Assembly: GCA_900466475.1 (NCBI GenBank)
Contig: UBMI01000008.1
Coordinates: 1 to 61,019 of the forward strand
From: Hyphomicrobiales bacterium
Lineage (GTDB): Bacteria > Pseudomonadota > Alphaproteobacteria > Rhizobiales > Rhizobiaceae
DNA length: 61,019 bases
Reading direction: 5' to 3'
The notes below the pieces were generated by a model. That model was not told the origin of the DNA. It made no database searches and saw only the letters and a program-made list of their open reading frames with translations. The position numbers and the translations under genes were made by a program. Numbering within the stretch: position 1 is the stretch's first letter; each line of letters begins with the position of its first letter. Positions 43,684-52,637 of this stretch are shown piece by piece.

Positions 43684-44670
43684 ATGGCGACTGTCAGCAG
43701 TTTCGAGAACCTGTCACATCCGACACGCTCCGAACTGCGCCAGTTTGCCGAACTCTTCATGCCGCTTTTCCAGGCATCCTCCGAGGAAGCACGGCGCCAG
43801 GCCGTCGCCGCACTTTCCCAGTGCGAGAACATGCCGGCAGCAGTCGCCCTCTTTATCGGCAACCAGCCGATCGAAATCGCCGCTCCTTTCCTCACCTCCT
43901 CCAAGGCAATCGGCGACGATACATTGATCACGATTGCCCGCACCCACGGTGCCTCGCATGTGAAGGCGATCGTCAGCCGGGACTCTCTCTCGCCCAAGGT
44001 CATCGATGCGCTGGTGGCATTGCGACAGGCCGAGCCACGTCCTTCCGCCGCCACACCTGCCGAACAGCCGCCCATGCCTCTTTCGCCGATGCCTGCTCCG
44101 CCGGAAATGGACCAGGAAGAAGCCCAGCGTCTCGCCAATGAAGAGGCGCTGCGCGAGCGCATCCGCGGCCTTGCCGGCCATCTTGGCCGCGATGACGACG
44201 ACCGGCTTGGCCTTCGTTCGCTATCCGATATTCAGGAGGCGCTGCTGGTGCGCTTTGCCCGCTCTCGGGAAGCCACGCATTTCGCCACCGCACTTGCCGA
44301 TGCGCTTTCCGCCAGCCGCTGGCTTGCAGAACGTATCATGCTCGACCTCTCCGGCCAGCAGCTCGCGACGACGTTGACAAGCCTCGGCATGGGCTTTCTT
44401 GACTCCGTCTTCGTGCTGGAAAAGCTCTATCCGCATCTTGCCGAGGTGCAGCACAATGTCAGCCGCGCCTTCCTCGTCCTCGATGCGCTGGACCCGGAAG
44501 AGTGCCACGCCCGTGTCGAGGCCTGGCGGCGGGCCGACAGCTATACCTACAATCCCGACAGCCCGGCCGCAGCCAAGCCTGCTCCTGCAGCCCAGGCGCA
44601 AGCTCCCGCCTATCGCTTCATCCGGCAGGCGCCGTTGCGCGACCTCAAGAGCGTCAACCGGGCGCGCTAG
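43684..44670 (+). CDS. DUF2336-domain protein
   Basis: A 328-residue cytoplasmic protein. The DUF2336-type helical repeats are seen in the first half (EEARRQAVAALSQCENMPAAVALFIGNQPIEIAAPFLTSS...), and a second helical part follows (ERIRGLAGHLGR, SRWLAERIMLDLSGQQLATTL), with an Ala/Pro-rich tail. The family is frequent in Hyphomicrobiales and its function is unknown. Convergent with an AraC regulator; its stop codon TAG falls at the edge of the RIME-like repeat. Confidence 0.8.
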   Translation: MATVSSFENLSHPTRSELRQFAELFMPLFQASSEEARRQAVAALSQCENMPAAVALFIGNQPIEIAAPFLTSSKAIGDDTLITIARTHGASHVKAIVSRDSLSPKVIDALVALRQAEPRPSAATPAEQPPMPLSPMPAPPEMDQEEAQRLANEEALRERIRGLAGHLGRDDDDRLGLRSLSDIQEALLVRFARSREATHFATALADALSASRWLAERIMLDLSGQQLATTLTSLGMGFLDSVFVLEKLYPHLAEVQHNVSRAFLVLDALDPEECHARVEAWRRADSYTYNPDSPAAAKPAPAAQAQAPAYRFIRQAPLRDLKSVNRAR

Positions 44671-44770
44671 AGCGCCGTGCGTCCGTTCGGACGCCCAAAG
44701 GTCGCTCTAACTCTTTGATTCTACGCATCAGGCTTTCCGAAAATCGATTCCGATTTTCGGGCCGATGCTG
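44669..44770. repeat. RIME-like Rhizobium intergenic mosaic element
   Basis: About 102 bp made of two palindromes. The first has AGAGCGCC with GTCGCTCT and the inner arms GTGCGTCC and GGACGC; the second is CCGAAAATCG and CGATTTTCGG around ATTC. This matches the RIME-type repeats described in Rhizobium. It provides the DUF2336 stop (TAG 44668-44670) and, on the other strand, the C-terminal codons and stop of the AraC gene ending at 44721. Confidence 0.7.
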
Positions 44771-45689
44771 TAGCCATCTGGTGATCGCGCCTGTACTGCT
44801 GCGGCGCAACGCCGGTGATACGCTTGAACGCATTGCTGAAAGCGCTTTCCGACTGATAGCCCAGCGAATAGGAAATCGCCGAGATCGGCTCTGCGCCTGA
44901 CCGCAGCGCCTTCGCGCCAAGCCGCATGCGCCAGCGCAGCAGGTAATCGAGCGGTGAGATACCGGCGAGCTCCCGGAACCGCAGCGCGAAATTGGAGCGC
45001 GACATGCCGGCCGCATCCGCCAGATCCTGCAGCCGCCAGTTTCGCGCGGGATCGCCGTGCAGCAATCGGATCGCCGCGCCAACACGCCGGTCGTTCAAGG
45101 CCTGCATCCAGCCCGGCGCTGCCGTCGCGGCCTGAGCGAGCCAGACACGGATGAGTTCTATAAAGAGAAGCTGGGCCAGATGATCCGCTGCAACCGACCC
45201 ACCGGCGCGCTTCTCATCCCATTCCTCTCCCAGGCGCGACAGCAGCCAGCGGATGGCGGCTGCCTCCCGCGACTTGCCACTGACGAAGAGGATCGGAGGC
45301 AGCGCATCGAGCAACAGGCCGGCATCGGCATCATCGAAAGTCACGCGCCCGCCGACGGCAAACAGGCATTCTCCCGGCAGGTCAGCATGGATGGAACCGA
45401 CATGGTCGGGTCCGAATACCTCGGACGGCGAAAGCGGCGTCAGCGAGGGATCGCTGCACAGGATATGGGTGCCGCAATTGACGAGGAGGAAGCAATCGCC
45501 GGCCTCCAGCCAGCGTGGTTCACTTCCTTCGGAGACCAGATAACAGCCGCCTTCGAGCACGGCATTGAACTTCACGCCATCGGAGGCGAAGCGGATGGAC
45601 CAGTCACCCTTGGCTCTGAGACTGGCGGAAAGCAGGCTCCTGGTCGAGAGCAGCGACAGGACATCGGAGAGAGGGTCGACAGGAAACAT
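44721..45689 (-). CDS. AraC-family regulator (cupin_6 type) of SDR/AraC module 2, tail from a RIME-like repeat
   Basis: A 322-residue regulator. N-terminal cupin_6 domain VDPLSDVLSLLSTRS, FNAVLEGGCYLVSEG; C-terminal HTH ARNWRLQQ-type block RNWRLQDLADAAGMSRSNFALRF and ISAISYSLGYQSESAFSNAFKRITG. After the family's usual end (QQYRRDH) a tail ARKSESIFGKPDA is encoded by the RIME-like repeat, which also gives the stop. Compared with the paralogs it is about 15 residues longer. Divergent from an SDR gene 117 nt away. Confidence 0.87.
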   Translation of the reverse strand: MFPVDPLSDVLSLLSTRSLLSASLRAKGDWSIRFASDGVKFNAVLEGGCYLVSEGSEPRWLEAGDCFLLVNCGTHILCSDPSLTPLSPSEVFGPDHVGSIHADLPGECLFAVGGRVTFDDADAGLLLDALPPILFVSGKSREAAAIRWLLSRLGEEWDEKRAGGSVAADHLAQLLFIELIRVWLAQAATAAPGWMQALNDRRVGAAIRLLHGDPARNWRLQDLADAAGMSRSNFALRFRELAGISPLDYLLRWRMRLGAKALRSGAEPISAISYSLGYQSESAFSNAFKRITGVAPQQYRRDHQMATASARKSESIFGKPDA

Positions 45690-45806
45690 TTAGGACGATC
45701 ACGCAAGCAGATTGGATTTCGGCGCATGGATAATCCTACATCGGATGACCTAGGTCTAGTCCAGTAGGAGCGGACAAGCCGCCCACAAGACAAATGCGAG
45801 GACTTC

Positions 45807-46778
45807 ATGCCGACTTCCCAATATCCCCTTCCCTCCGGATTCAGCCGCTCGACGACCTCAGAAGAAGCGCTCGGCAATGCCGATCTCACCGGCAAGCTTG
45901 CCGTCGTTACCGGCGGCTATGCCGGCCTTGGCCTGGAGACGGTGCGTGTGCTTTCAGGGGCCGGAGCTTCGATCATCGTGCCGGCGCGTGATACCGAGAA
46001 GGCCAAAGCGGCGCTCAAAGACCTGCCGCGTATCGAGATCCATTCATTCGATCTCTCCAACCCGGCCTCGATCAATGCCTTCGGCCGGGAATTTGCCGCG
46101 AGCCACCGGCCGCTTGATCTCTTCATCGGCAATGCCGGTATCATGGCAACGCCGCTTGCCCATGACGACAGGGGTTTCGAGCGGCAGTTTGCGACCAACC
46201 ATCTCGGTCATTTCCAGCTTGCCGCATGGCTCTGGCCGGCGCTGAAGCGCTCCGGCAATGCCCGCGTCGTGGCACTGTCATCGGGCGCGCATCGCTTCTC
46301 CGCCATCGACTTCGACGATCCGAATTATCAGCGCCGACCCTATGATGCCTGGAAATCCTACGGCCAGTCGAAAACCGCCAACGCACTCTTCGCACTCGAG
46401 CTCGACCGGCGCGGGGCAGAACACGGCGTACGCGCCTTCTCGGTCCACCCCGGCTCGATCCGGACGGAGCTGACCCGCTATGTCTCGGACGAGGATATGG
46501 AAGCGATCGGCTTCCGCGATGCCGACGGCAATATACCCTCGCATATCGCGGCCCTCTTCAAGACGATCGAACAGGGTGCGGCAACCACCGTCTGGTGTGC
46601 GACGAGCCGCCAGCTCGACGGCATGGGCGGCGTCTATTGCGAGGACTGCGATATTGCCGAGGCGCTGCCTGCCGATACGACGGAGCTGCGCGGCGTCATG
46701 TCCTGGGCAATGGACGAGGAGGCCGCCGCGAGACTTTGGACGCTGAGCGAAAAGCTGCTCGGTATCTCATTCGAGTAG
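45807..46778 (+). CDS. SDR oxidoreductase of SDR/AraC module 2
   Basis: A 323-residue SDR: TGGYAGLGLETVRVLSGAG cofactor motif, N-A-G (IGNAGIM), Tyr-x3-Lys in SYGQSKTANALFAL, and the family end GVYCEDCDIAEALP. Paralogous with the SDRs at 25941 and 50426. GAGG six nt before the ATG. Divergent from the AraC gene. The substrate is unknown; the same inducer class as modules 1 and 3 is possible. Confidence 0.87.
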   Translation: MPTSQYPLPSGFSRSTTSEEALGNADLTGKLAVVTGGYAGLGLETVRVLSGAGASIIVPARDTEKAKAALKDLPRIEIHSFDLSNPASINAFGREFAASHRPLDLFIGNAGIMATPLAHDDRGFERQFATNHLGHFQLAAWLWPALKRSGNARVVALSSGAHRFSAIDFDDPNYQRRPYDAWKSYGQSKTANALFALELDRRGAEHGVRAFSVHPGSIRTELTRYVSDEDMEAIGFRDADGNIPSHIAALFKTIEQGAATTVWCATSRQLDGMGGVYCEDCDIAEALPADTTELRGVMSWAMDEEAAARLWTLSEKLLGISFE

Positions 46779-48365
46779 CTATCTCCCAGGCAGTTCCAGC
46801 CGGCGCGTGATACCGACCATATCCAGGAACACCTCGTCATGGCTGACAATCAGCAGCGCGCCGTCATAGGCTCTGAGGCCTGCTTCGACGGCCGCGATGG
46901 AATCGATGTCGAGGTGATTGGTCGGCTCGTCGAGGATCAGTAGCGACGGCGGTGTCGCACCGCCGAGAACGCAGGCAAGGCCGGCGCGCAGAAGCTGGCC
47001 ACCTGACAGAGTAGAGACGATCTGCAGCGCAGCATCCGCCCGGAACATTAAACGGGCAAGGGCTGCGCGGCAGGCATTCTCATCCGATTGCGGGTTCAGC
47101 CGACGGAAATTGTCGCGGATCGAGGTTTCGGGGTCGAGCAGGCTGACGCGTTGGTCGAGCATCGAGAAAGAGGTCAAAACACGCACCGCTCCCTCCCATG
47201 GCTGGAGATCGCCCGCGATCAACGCCAGCAGGGTTGTCTTGCCCGAGCCGTTCGGGCCGGTGACTGCGATGCGTTCGGGTCCGGTCATATCGACGGAGAG
47301 TTTACGGATGATCGGCTCGTCGATTTCGTAGCCGACGGTCACCGCGTCGATCTTCAATACCGATCTGCCCGGCGGCAGGCCGGTCGAGGGCAGCTTGACA
47401 GAGAGCGGCTGCAGGACCTCGATGCGTTTGCGGGCCTCCTCGGCATCCTCAAGCGCCTGGCTATGGCGGCGTTCGGCAAGGCGGGCATTCTCGCCGCTGG
47501 TATTTTCCGCCTGCCGCTTGAGACCACCGGCAACGATTCGCGGCATGTCGCCCTTGGCCGCTTTCTTCTTGCCGGCACTGTCCCTGCGGGCCTTGCGCTC
47601 GGCCGTTTCCTGGGCACTGCGGGCGACCTCCGCCACGCGCTTTTTGGCGTCCGCCAGATCGTGCTCGGCGGCGGCCAATTCCAGCGCCTTGCGGGCGCGG
47701 TAATCGCTCCAGTTTCCGCCATAGCGGGTGGCGCCCAAAGTCGTCAGCTCGACGATCGCGTCCATCGTCTCCAGCAGTTCGCGGTCATGGCTGACGACCA
47801 GGGCGCCGTAGCGCCAGCCTCCAAGAAGCGAGATCACCGCTTCGCGCCCATACCGGTCCAGATTGTTGGTCGGCTCGTCGAGGATGAGGAAATCCGGCTC
47901 TTCGAAGATCAGGGCGGCGAATGCCGCGCGCGTGCGCTGGCCGCCGGAGAGCGTTGCGAGCAAAGTCTGCGGCCCGGCGGCAAGACCGGCACGTTCCAGT
48001 GCGGCTTCGATGCGGGCTTCGAGCGTCCAGTCGGCAACAGCAAGCTCATCGGCAATGGCTTCGCCGCTTTCGGCACGGCTGAGAATGGCAAGCGCCTGCG
48101 TTGCGCCGAAAAGATCGGCGACCGTTTCATCCGGCCCGACCTGCACACTCTGGCGCAGGATGCCGATAGTGCCGGATACGGCAACGGAGCCCGTCTGCGG
48201 CTGCAGTTCGCCGGCGACGAGCTTCAGGAGCGTTGTCTTGCCGACGCCATTGCGACCGACAAGGCCGGCGCGCTCCGCGTTGAAGCTCAGATCGATATTG
48301 GAGAAAAGCGGCCGGCCGTCAGGCGTGGACCACGAAAGATTGGAAACTGTAATGGATGCAGGCAT
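46779..48365 (-). CDS. ABC-F family ATPase
   Basis: A 528-residue twin-ABC protein. Walker A GRNGVGKTT (first), GPNGSGKTT (second); signatures LSGGQRTRAAFA and LSGGQLLRAGLA; Walker B LILDEPTNNLD and LILDEPTNHLD, and the switch His in VSHDEVF. The interdomain linker is long and charged (DAKKRVAEVARSAQETAERKARRDS). Belongs to the Uup-like or a resistance-type group; start ATG 48365 has GGGG six nt ahead. Convergent with and abutting the SDR gene. A second ABC-F protein sits at 24322. Confidence 0.87.
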   Translation of the reverse strand: MPASITVSNLSWSTPDGRPLFSNIDLSFNAERAGLVGRNGVGKTTLLKLVAGELQPQTGSVAVSGTIGILRQSVQVGPDETVADLFGATQALAILSRAESGEAIADELAVADWTLEARIEAALERAGLAAGPQTLLATLSGGQRTRAAFAALIFEEPDFLILDEPTNNLDRYGREAVISLLGGWRYGALVVSHDRELLETMDAIVELTTLGATRYGGNWSDYRARKALELAAAEHDLADAKKRVAEVARSAQETAERKARRDSAGKKKAAKGDMPRIVAGGLKRQAENTSGENARLAERRHSQALEDAEEARKRIEVLQPLSVKLPSTGLPPGRSVLKIDAVTVGYEIDEPIIRKLSVDMTGPERIAVTGPNGSGKTTLLALIAGDLQPWEGAVRVLTSFSMLDQRVSLLDPETSIRDNFRRLNPQSDENACRAALARLMFRADAALQIVSTLSGGQLLRAGLACVLGGATPPSLLILDEPTNHLDIDSIAAVEAGLRAYDGALLIVSHDEVFLDMVGITRRLELPGR

Positions 48366-48490
48366 GGAAATCCCCGATGGCAAGGCGAATTGGCGTTGCG
48401 ATCAGGTTCATATCCATTGAGCACACATCCTGTTGGTATTGCGGATGGCGGTAAACTAGGCGGGAATTGGCGTAAATTCAAGGCAAGCCG

Positions 48491-48829
48491 TCAGTTGGCC
48501 ATCGGGATGAGTTCCGAGACTTCGTCTGCCTCCAGCTCGACGATCCAGAGATCCGGGTCGAACTTGCGCTCGCGCTCCAGCATTTCCTGCACCTTCTCGG
48601 GCTCGGCGCGTTCCAGCCTGATTTCGAACAGCCGGTCGCCGCTGCTCTCCTCGTCGAAGAAGCTCTGCGGGGCCGGCGCATAGAGGGTTTCGAGCCCGTC
48701 ACGGAAGCGCTGGCGAATGAAGATCGCGCCAGCTTCTTCCGCGCCCTTCTTCTCCACGGCAGCAAAATCGCCGGCGGAGAAAACCCTGCGGACGAGAGCG
48801 GAAACGTAGATATCGGCGCGCAATCTCAT
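48491..48829 (-). CDS. DUF1491-domain protein
   Basis: A 112-residue protein: RLRADIYVSALVRRVFSAGDFAAVEKKGAEEAGAIFIRQRF, LYAPAPQSFFDEE, and EKVQEMLERERKFDPDLWIVELE. All are hallmarks of DUF1491, widespread in Hyphomicrobiales, function unknown. It lies on the same strand as the chemoreceptor gene at 48867 and 37 nt after its stop. Confidence 0.83.
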   Translation of the reverse strand: MRLRADIYVSALVRRVFSAGDFAAVEKKGAEEAGAIFIRQRFRDGLETLYAPAPQSFFDEESSGDRLFEIRLERAEPEKVQEMLERERKFDPDLWIVELEADEVSELIPMAN

Positions 48830-48866
48830 GGGCGGGACATAGACCGGATGGCAGATGGCGGCAACG

Positions 48867-50315
48867 CTATACTTTTACCGCCAACCGCAAACCACCCCAA
48901 TGCCTACCGCGGACTGTGATCGGGGCGGAAATATCTTTCATCATGACGAAGTTGCCGCCGCCCATGTCCCGCCTGTAGGTCTGGACGAGGAAGGGCGCAG
49001 TGCTTCTGCCGGCAGCAAGTCCGACGCGATCGTTGAAGATGCGGCGATTGCGGCAATTGGCAGTGTTCCAGACGACATCGCCCGGCCGCTGCGGCTCGGA
49101 GAATTTGCGATTGTGGGTCGGCAGGTAGCCGTTTTCATCAATGGCGGCACAGAAGGCGATGCGCTGGTCGGAACCCGCCACCGGCTCCTGAATCGGCGGC
49201 AGCAGCCGGTCGGCGAGTTCAGTGAAGGGTGCCATCATCTGTACCGGATCGGTGCCCGATATCGGCTGGTAGTGGCGGTTGAACAGGCTCTCCATGCCGA
49301 TTGCGCCTTCGGCAACGGCACGCTCCAGGGCATGCGATATCTGGCCGGCGACGGATTGTGCCTGTTCGATCCAGTGGCGGTCGGCGGTTTCCACGCCGGC
49401 ACTCGCGGTCAGCTGGATCAGCGTTTCCGACAGGCCGACGACGCTGTCGACGCGCCTGGCGGCCTGCTGCAGCCGGCCGTTGGAATCCAGCACCTCGGCC
49501 GACATTTCGCCGAGCTTGGCGACGAAGCCGGCGCAATCGCGATCCACGGCCTCGGTCGTGTTGGCCATGACGGCGGATGAATCGAGGATGCGGGTAATGA
49601 CATGTTCCATGCTTTCGAAGGCGCCACGCATCGCTTCGGACTTTTCGCTGACGCCGGCAGCGCTCTTGCGGGCGCCGCCGCCTACAGTCGAGAGACGATC
49701 GATCTTGAGCCGAAGCTGCTCCAGCGTTTCCTGGATGGAGCCCGTGGCCTTGGAGGTCTGCAGCGACAAGGCGCGGATCTCGGAGGCGACGACGGCAAAG
49801 CCCTTGCCAGCCTCGCCGGCACGAGCGGCCTCGATTGCCGCATTGAGCGCCAGGAGATTGGTCTGGCGGGCGATGGTGCTGATTTCGGCGGCCACCTTGT
49901 CGACGTCGGTCAGCGAGCGGGAGAAGCCGGAGATTTCCGTACTGATCTCTTCCGAGGACTGTACCATGTGACGGATTTCCGAGACCGATCCGGACAGGCG
50001 ATCGGCCGATTCCTTCAGCATGTGGCGCGCTTGCGTGGCGGTACTGTCCGTCTCACGCAGCGAAACGGCAACGGAACGATTGGTCTCGGCGATGGAAAGG
50101 GCTGTGCGGGTGACCTCATCGAAGGCGGCGGCATGGCGGGCCGACATTGCCGCCATGTCCTGGATGGCGCCGGCTATATCGACGAGGTCGACGCCGAGCG
50201 TTGAGGCCTCTTCGGCAAGGCGCGAGAGGATATGGCGCAGCGCGTCGCGATCCGGCCCATCCGGTTCGTAAGCCGGGCTTACGGCATTCTCCTCCACCGC
50301 CTTCAACGCCTGCAT
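48867..50315 (-). CDS. Cytoplasmic methyl-accepting chemotaxis protein with C-terminal sensory domain
   Basis: A 482-residue protein with no hydrophobic segment. The MCP signalling domain is at the N-terminal part (about 60-330; hairpin tip [34 protein letters not shown], then a long coiled coil). The C-terminal 170 residues form a sensory domain ([73 protein letters not shown]) like the Cache/PAS-type domains of soluble receptors. Sensing inside the cytoplasm is implied. GGGGGAG precedes ATG 50315. Not adjacent to che genes. Confidence 0.85.
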   Translation of the reverse strand: MQALKAVEENAVSPAYEPDGPDRDALRHILSRLAEEASTLGVDLVDIAGAIQDMAAMSARHAAAFDEVTRTALSIAETNRSVAVSLRETDSTATQARHMLKESADRLSGSVSEIRHMVQSSEEISTEISGFSRSLTDVDKVAAEISTIARQTNLLALNAAIEAARAGEAGKGFAVVASEIRALSLQTSKATGSIQETLEQLRLKIDRLSTVGGGARKSAAGVSEKSEAMRGAFESMEHVITRILDSSAVMANTTEAVDRDCAGFVAKLGEMSAEVLDSNGRLQQAARRVDSVVGLSETLIQLTASAGVETADRHWIEQAQSVAGQISHALERAVAEGAIGMESLFNRHYQPISGTDPVQMMAPFTELADRLLPPIQEPVAGSDQRIAFCAAIDENGYLPTHNRKFSEPQRPGDVVWNTANCRNRRIFNDRVGLAAGRSTAPFLVQTYRRDMGGGNFVMMKDISAPITVRGRHWGGLRLAVKV

Positions 50316-50425
50316 GATCGAGCTCCCCCAAGCTACATTAGGGAAGCTTCAAACAACATGGTTAACAACTGGCTAAGAATAGCGGCGCTTATACTTAGGT
50401 CTTAGACCCCTGCCCGCTTATGCCT

Positions 50426-51400
50426 TCAGCTCTGCGTCAGACCCGTCAGTCTCTCGCTCAGCTGCCAGAGGCGCTCGGCAAGCTCGGGATCGGTCGCCCA
50501 GGGGCGCACGCCGAGCAGTTCCTCGGAGTCGGCAGGCAAGGCCTTGGCGATATCGCAGTTCTCGCAATAGACGCCGCCCATGCCATCCAGCTCATCGCTG
50601 ACAGCGCACCAGACAGTGGTTGCCGCACCCTGGGCAATGGTCTTCTTGTTGTTTTCAGGGTCGATGACCGGGTTGCCGTCGGCATCCACATAACCGCTCG
50701 CCAGCAGATATTCGCGCGACTGGTGGCGGACGAGATCGGTCGTGACGATACCGCCCGGATGAAGAGAGAAGGCCCTCACGCCCTCTCTTGCGCCCAAAGC
50801 GTCCAGCGCAACGGCAAATAGCGCATTGGCTGTCTTCGACTGGCCATAGGCGACATAGGGCAGGTATTCGCGGCTCTCGAACATCGGATCGTCGAAATCG
50901 ACGCCTGCGCGGACGTGGCCGCGCGAGGAGACGGCAACCACACGCGCGCCTTCCGCCTTCACCAGCGCCGGCCAGAGCCGCGCGGTGAGCTGGAAGTGGC
51001 CGAGATGGTTCGTGGAGAATTGCGATTCATAACCGCGGCTGTCGCGCGTCAGCGGGTTGGCCATGACAGCGGCATTGTTGATGAGGAAATGCAGCGGCTT
51101 GTCGTCTTCGAGGAAACAATCGGCGAACTCGTCGATCGAATTGGGATCCATCAGGTCCATATAGGCGAATACCAGGCCGGGCACGTTTTCGCCCACCGCC
51201 CTCGCCTTCTCGATATTGCGGGCGGGCACGATCACCTTGGCGCCGGCGGCCGCCATCACGCGGGCGGTTTCGAGGCCGAGACCGGCATAACCGCCGGTGA
51301 CGATCGCCACCTTGCCGGTGAGGTCATGGCCGGCAATCACCTCTTGCGCCGTGGACGCTGCACCGAAACGTGAACCGATGGGAGCCTGGGGAGTGGACAT
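50426..51400 (-). CDS. SDR oxidoreductase of SDR/AraC module 3
   Basis: A 324-residue SDR: TGGYAGLGLETARVMAAAG cofactor motif, N-N-A (INNAAVM) core and Tyr-x3-Lys in AYGQSKTANALFAV, end GVYCENCDIAKALP. Paralogous with the SDRs at 25941 and 45807. AAGGAG seven nt before ATG. Divergent from the AraC gene at 51592, 191 nt away, with an inverted repeat at 51423-51444 in its promoter region. Confidence 0.87.
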   Translation of the reverse strand: MSTPQAPIGSRFGAASTAQEVIAGHDLTGKVAIVTGGYAGLGLETARVMAAAGAKVIVPARNIEKARAVGENVPGLVFAYMDLMDPNSIDEFADCFLEDDKPLHFLINNAAVMANPLTRDSRGYESQFSTNHLGHFQLTARLWPALVKAEGARVVAVSSRGHVRAGVDFDDPMFESREYLPYVAYGQSKTANALFAVALDALGAREGVRAFSLHPGGIVTTDLVRHQSREYLLASGYVDADGNPVIDPENNKKTIAQGAATTVWCAVSDELDGMGGVYCENCDIAKALPADSEELLGVRPWATDPELAERLWQLSERLTGLTQS

Positions 51401-51422
51401 GAAATGTCTCCTTTCAAGAGGA

Positions 51423-51444
51423 TTCCGTCCCGTGGGTGACGGAA
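51423..51444. promoter_or_regulatory. Operator-like inverted repeat in module 3 promoter
   Basis: Arms TTCCGTC (51423-51429) and GACGGAA (51438-51444), perfect, eight-nt spacer, 22 nt before the SDR start. Likely a binding site for the divergent AraC regulator or for another factor. Confidence 0.5.
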
Positions 51445-51591
51445 ATGCTCTATCTCTTTGTTTTTATGCAGTTCGACACGCAAAACCGCTGAACACGTCT
51501 GCCGAAATTGCTCTGGTCGAGGAATATCTATGTCCGGCAGGTGGGATTCTGAATGCTTGTAAATCCCGATTTCTTGCGCCATCGTACAAAG

Positions 51592-52620
51592 ATGACAAGC
51601 GATCCCCTCTCCGAAATGCTCAGCCTGCTCGATGCCCGCTGCCTGATGGCAGGCGGTCTGATTGCCGGCGGCCCCTGGGCGCTTGCCTTTCCGCAGCCGA
51701 ACCGCATCAAGATCAGCGCGGTGGCCAAAGGCCGCTGCTGGCTGGTGCTCGACAATGGCAGCGAGCCTATCCTGCTCGAAGCCGGCGACGTCGTCCTGCT
51801 CAACGGCAAGCATTCCTTCATGCTGGCAACCGATCTTGCGATGAAGCCCGCCGATGCCGTCACGACCTTCAAGGAGAAGAAGGTCAATGGCATGGCGCGG
51901 CATGGCGTCGGCGAGGATTTCCTCTATATCGGCGGGCATATCGCGCTTGGGCCGACCGGCACGGCGCTGCTGCTCGACGTATTGCCTCCGGTCATCCATG
52001 TGCGGGCGACCCTTGCCGAGGCCGGCGTGCTGCGCTGGCTGCTGGACCAGCTGGTGCGGGAAATGGCGGCCGGCAAACCGGGCGCGCTGCTTGCCTCGGC
52101 CCAGCTTTCGCAGCTCATCTTCGTACAGGTGCTGCGCGCCCATATCATGACATCGGAGCCGCTGACGGTCGGCTGGCTGCGCGCCTTTGGCGACGAGAAG
52201 ATCGCGCCGGCGCTACGACTGATGCATTCAGACCCCGCGCATGACTGGCAGCTCGGAGAGCTCGCAAAATCCGCCGGCATGTCGCGCACCAGCTTCGCCC
52301 TGCGCTTCAAGACGGTCGCGGGTGTAGCCCCACTCGCCTATCTCACCGCCTGGCGCATGCGCCTTGCCGAGCGGGCGCTGCGCGAGGGATCGATGCCGGT
52401 CTCCTCGCTGGCGCTTTCACTCGGCTATACCTCGGAGAGCGCCTTCAGCAATGCGTTCAAGCGCGTGACCGGCATTGCGCCGAAGCGCTACCGGACTTCG
52501 GCCGCTATCAATGTAGGGCCGATCGAAGAGGTGGTTGATGTCGAAGGTCGGGTGCGAACTGTGGACTACCGGCTCCTGCGGCTGGCGAGCCAGCCGTCAG
52601 CCCTGTCGCAGCAGGGCTGA
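51592..52620 (+). CDS. AraC-family regulator (cupin_6 type) of SDR/AraC module 3
   Basis: A 342-residue regulator: cupin_6 sensor MTSDPLSEMLSLLDARC, ISAVAKGRCWLVLDNG, LEAGDVVLLNGK; HTH block HDWQLGELAKSAGMSRTSFALRFKT and VSSLALSLGYTSESAFSNAFKRVTG. Longer C-terminus than the other two, ending with VRTVDYRLLRLASQPS. ATG 51592 is preferred over 51553 because it aligns with the starts of the paralogs. Divergent from the SDR gene. Confidence 0.87.
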   Translation: MTSDPLSEMLSLLDARCLMAGGLIAGGPWALAFPQPNRIKISAVAKGRCWLVLDNGSEPILLEAGDVVLLNGKHSFMLATDLAMKPADAVTTFKEKKVNGMARHGVGEDFLYIGGHIALGPTGTALLLDVLPPVIHVRATLAEAGVLRWLLDQLVREMAAGKPGALLASAQLSQLIFVQVLRAHIMTSEPLTVGWLRAFGDEKIAPALRLMHSDPAHDWQLGELAKSAGMSRTSFALRFKTVAGVAPLAYLTAWRMRLAERALREGSMPVSSLALSLGYTSESAFSNAFKRVTGIAPKRYRTSAAINVGPIEEVVDVEGRVRTVDYRLLRLASQPSALSQQG

Positions 52621-52637
52621 TTTCAGCCCGTTATTGC

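Noticed and set aside
47088..48683. Long plus-strand frame across the second ABC-F gene
   Set aside because: Antisense to a gene with intact Walker and signature motifs; no ribosome binding site or known family.
51475..51500. Possible partial copy of the GCAAAACCGCTG repeat
   Set aside because: Only about 12 nt match, which is too short to separate from chance.
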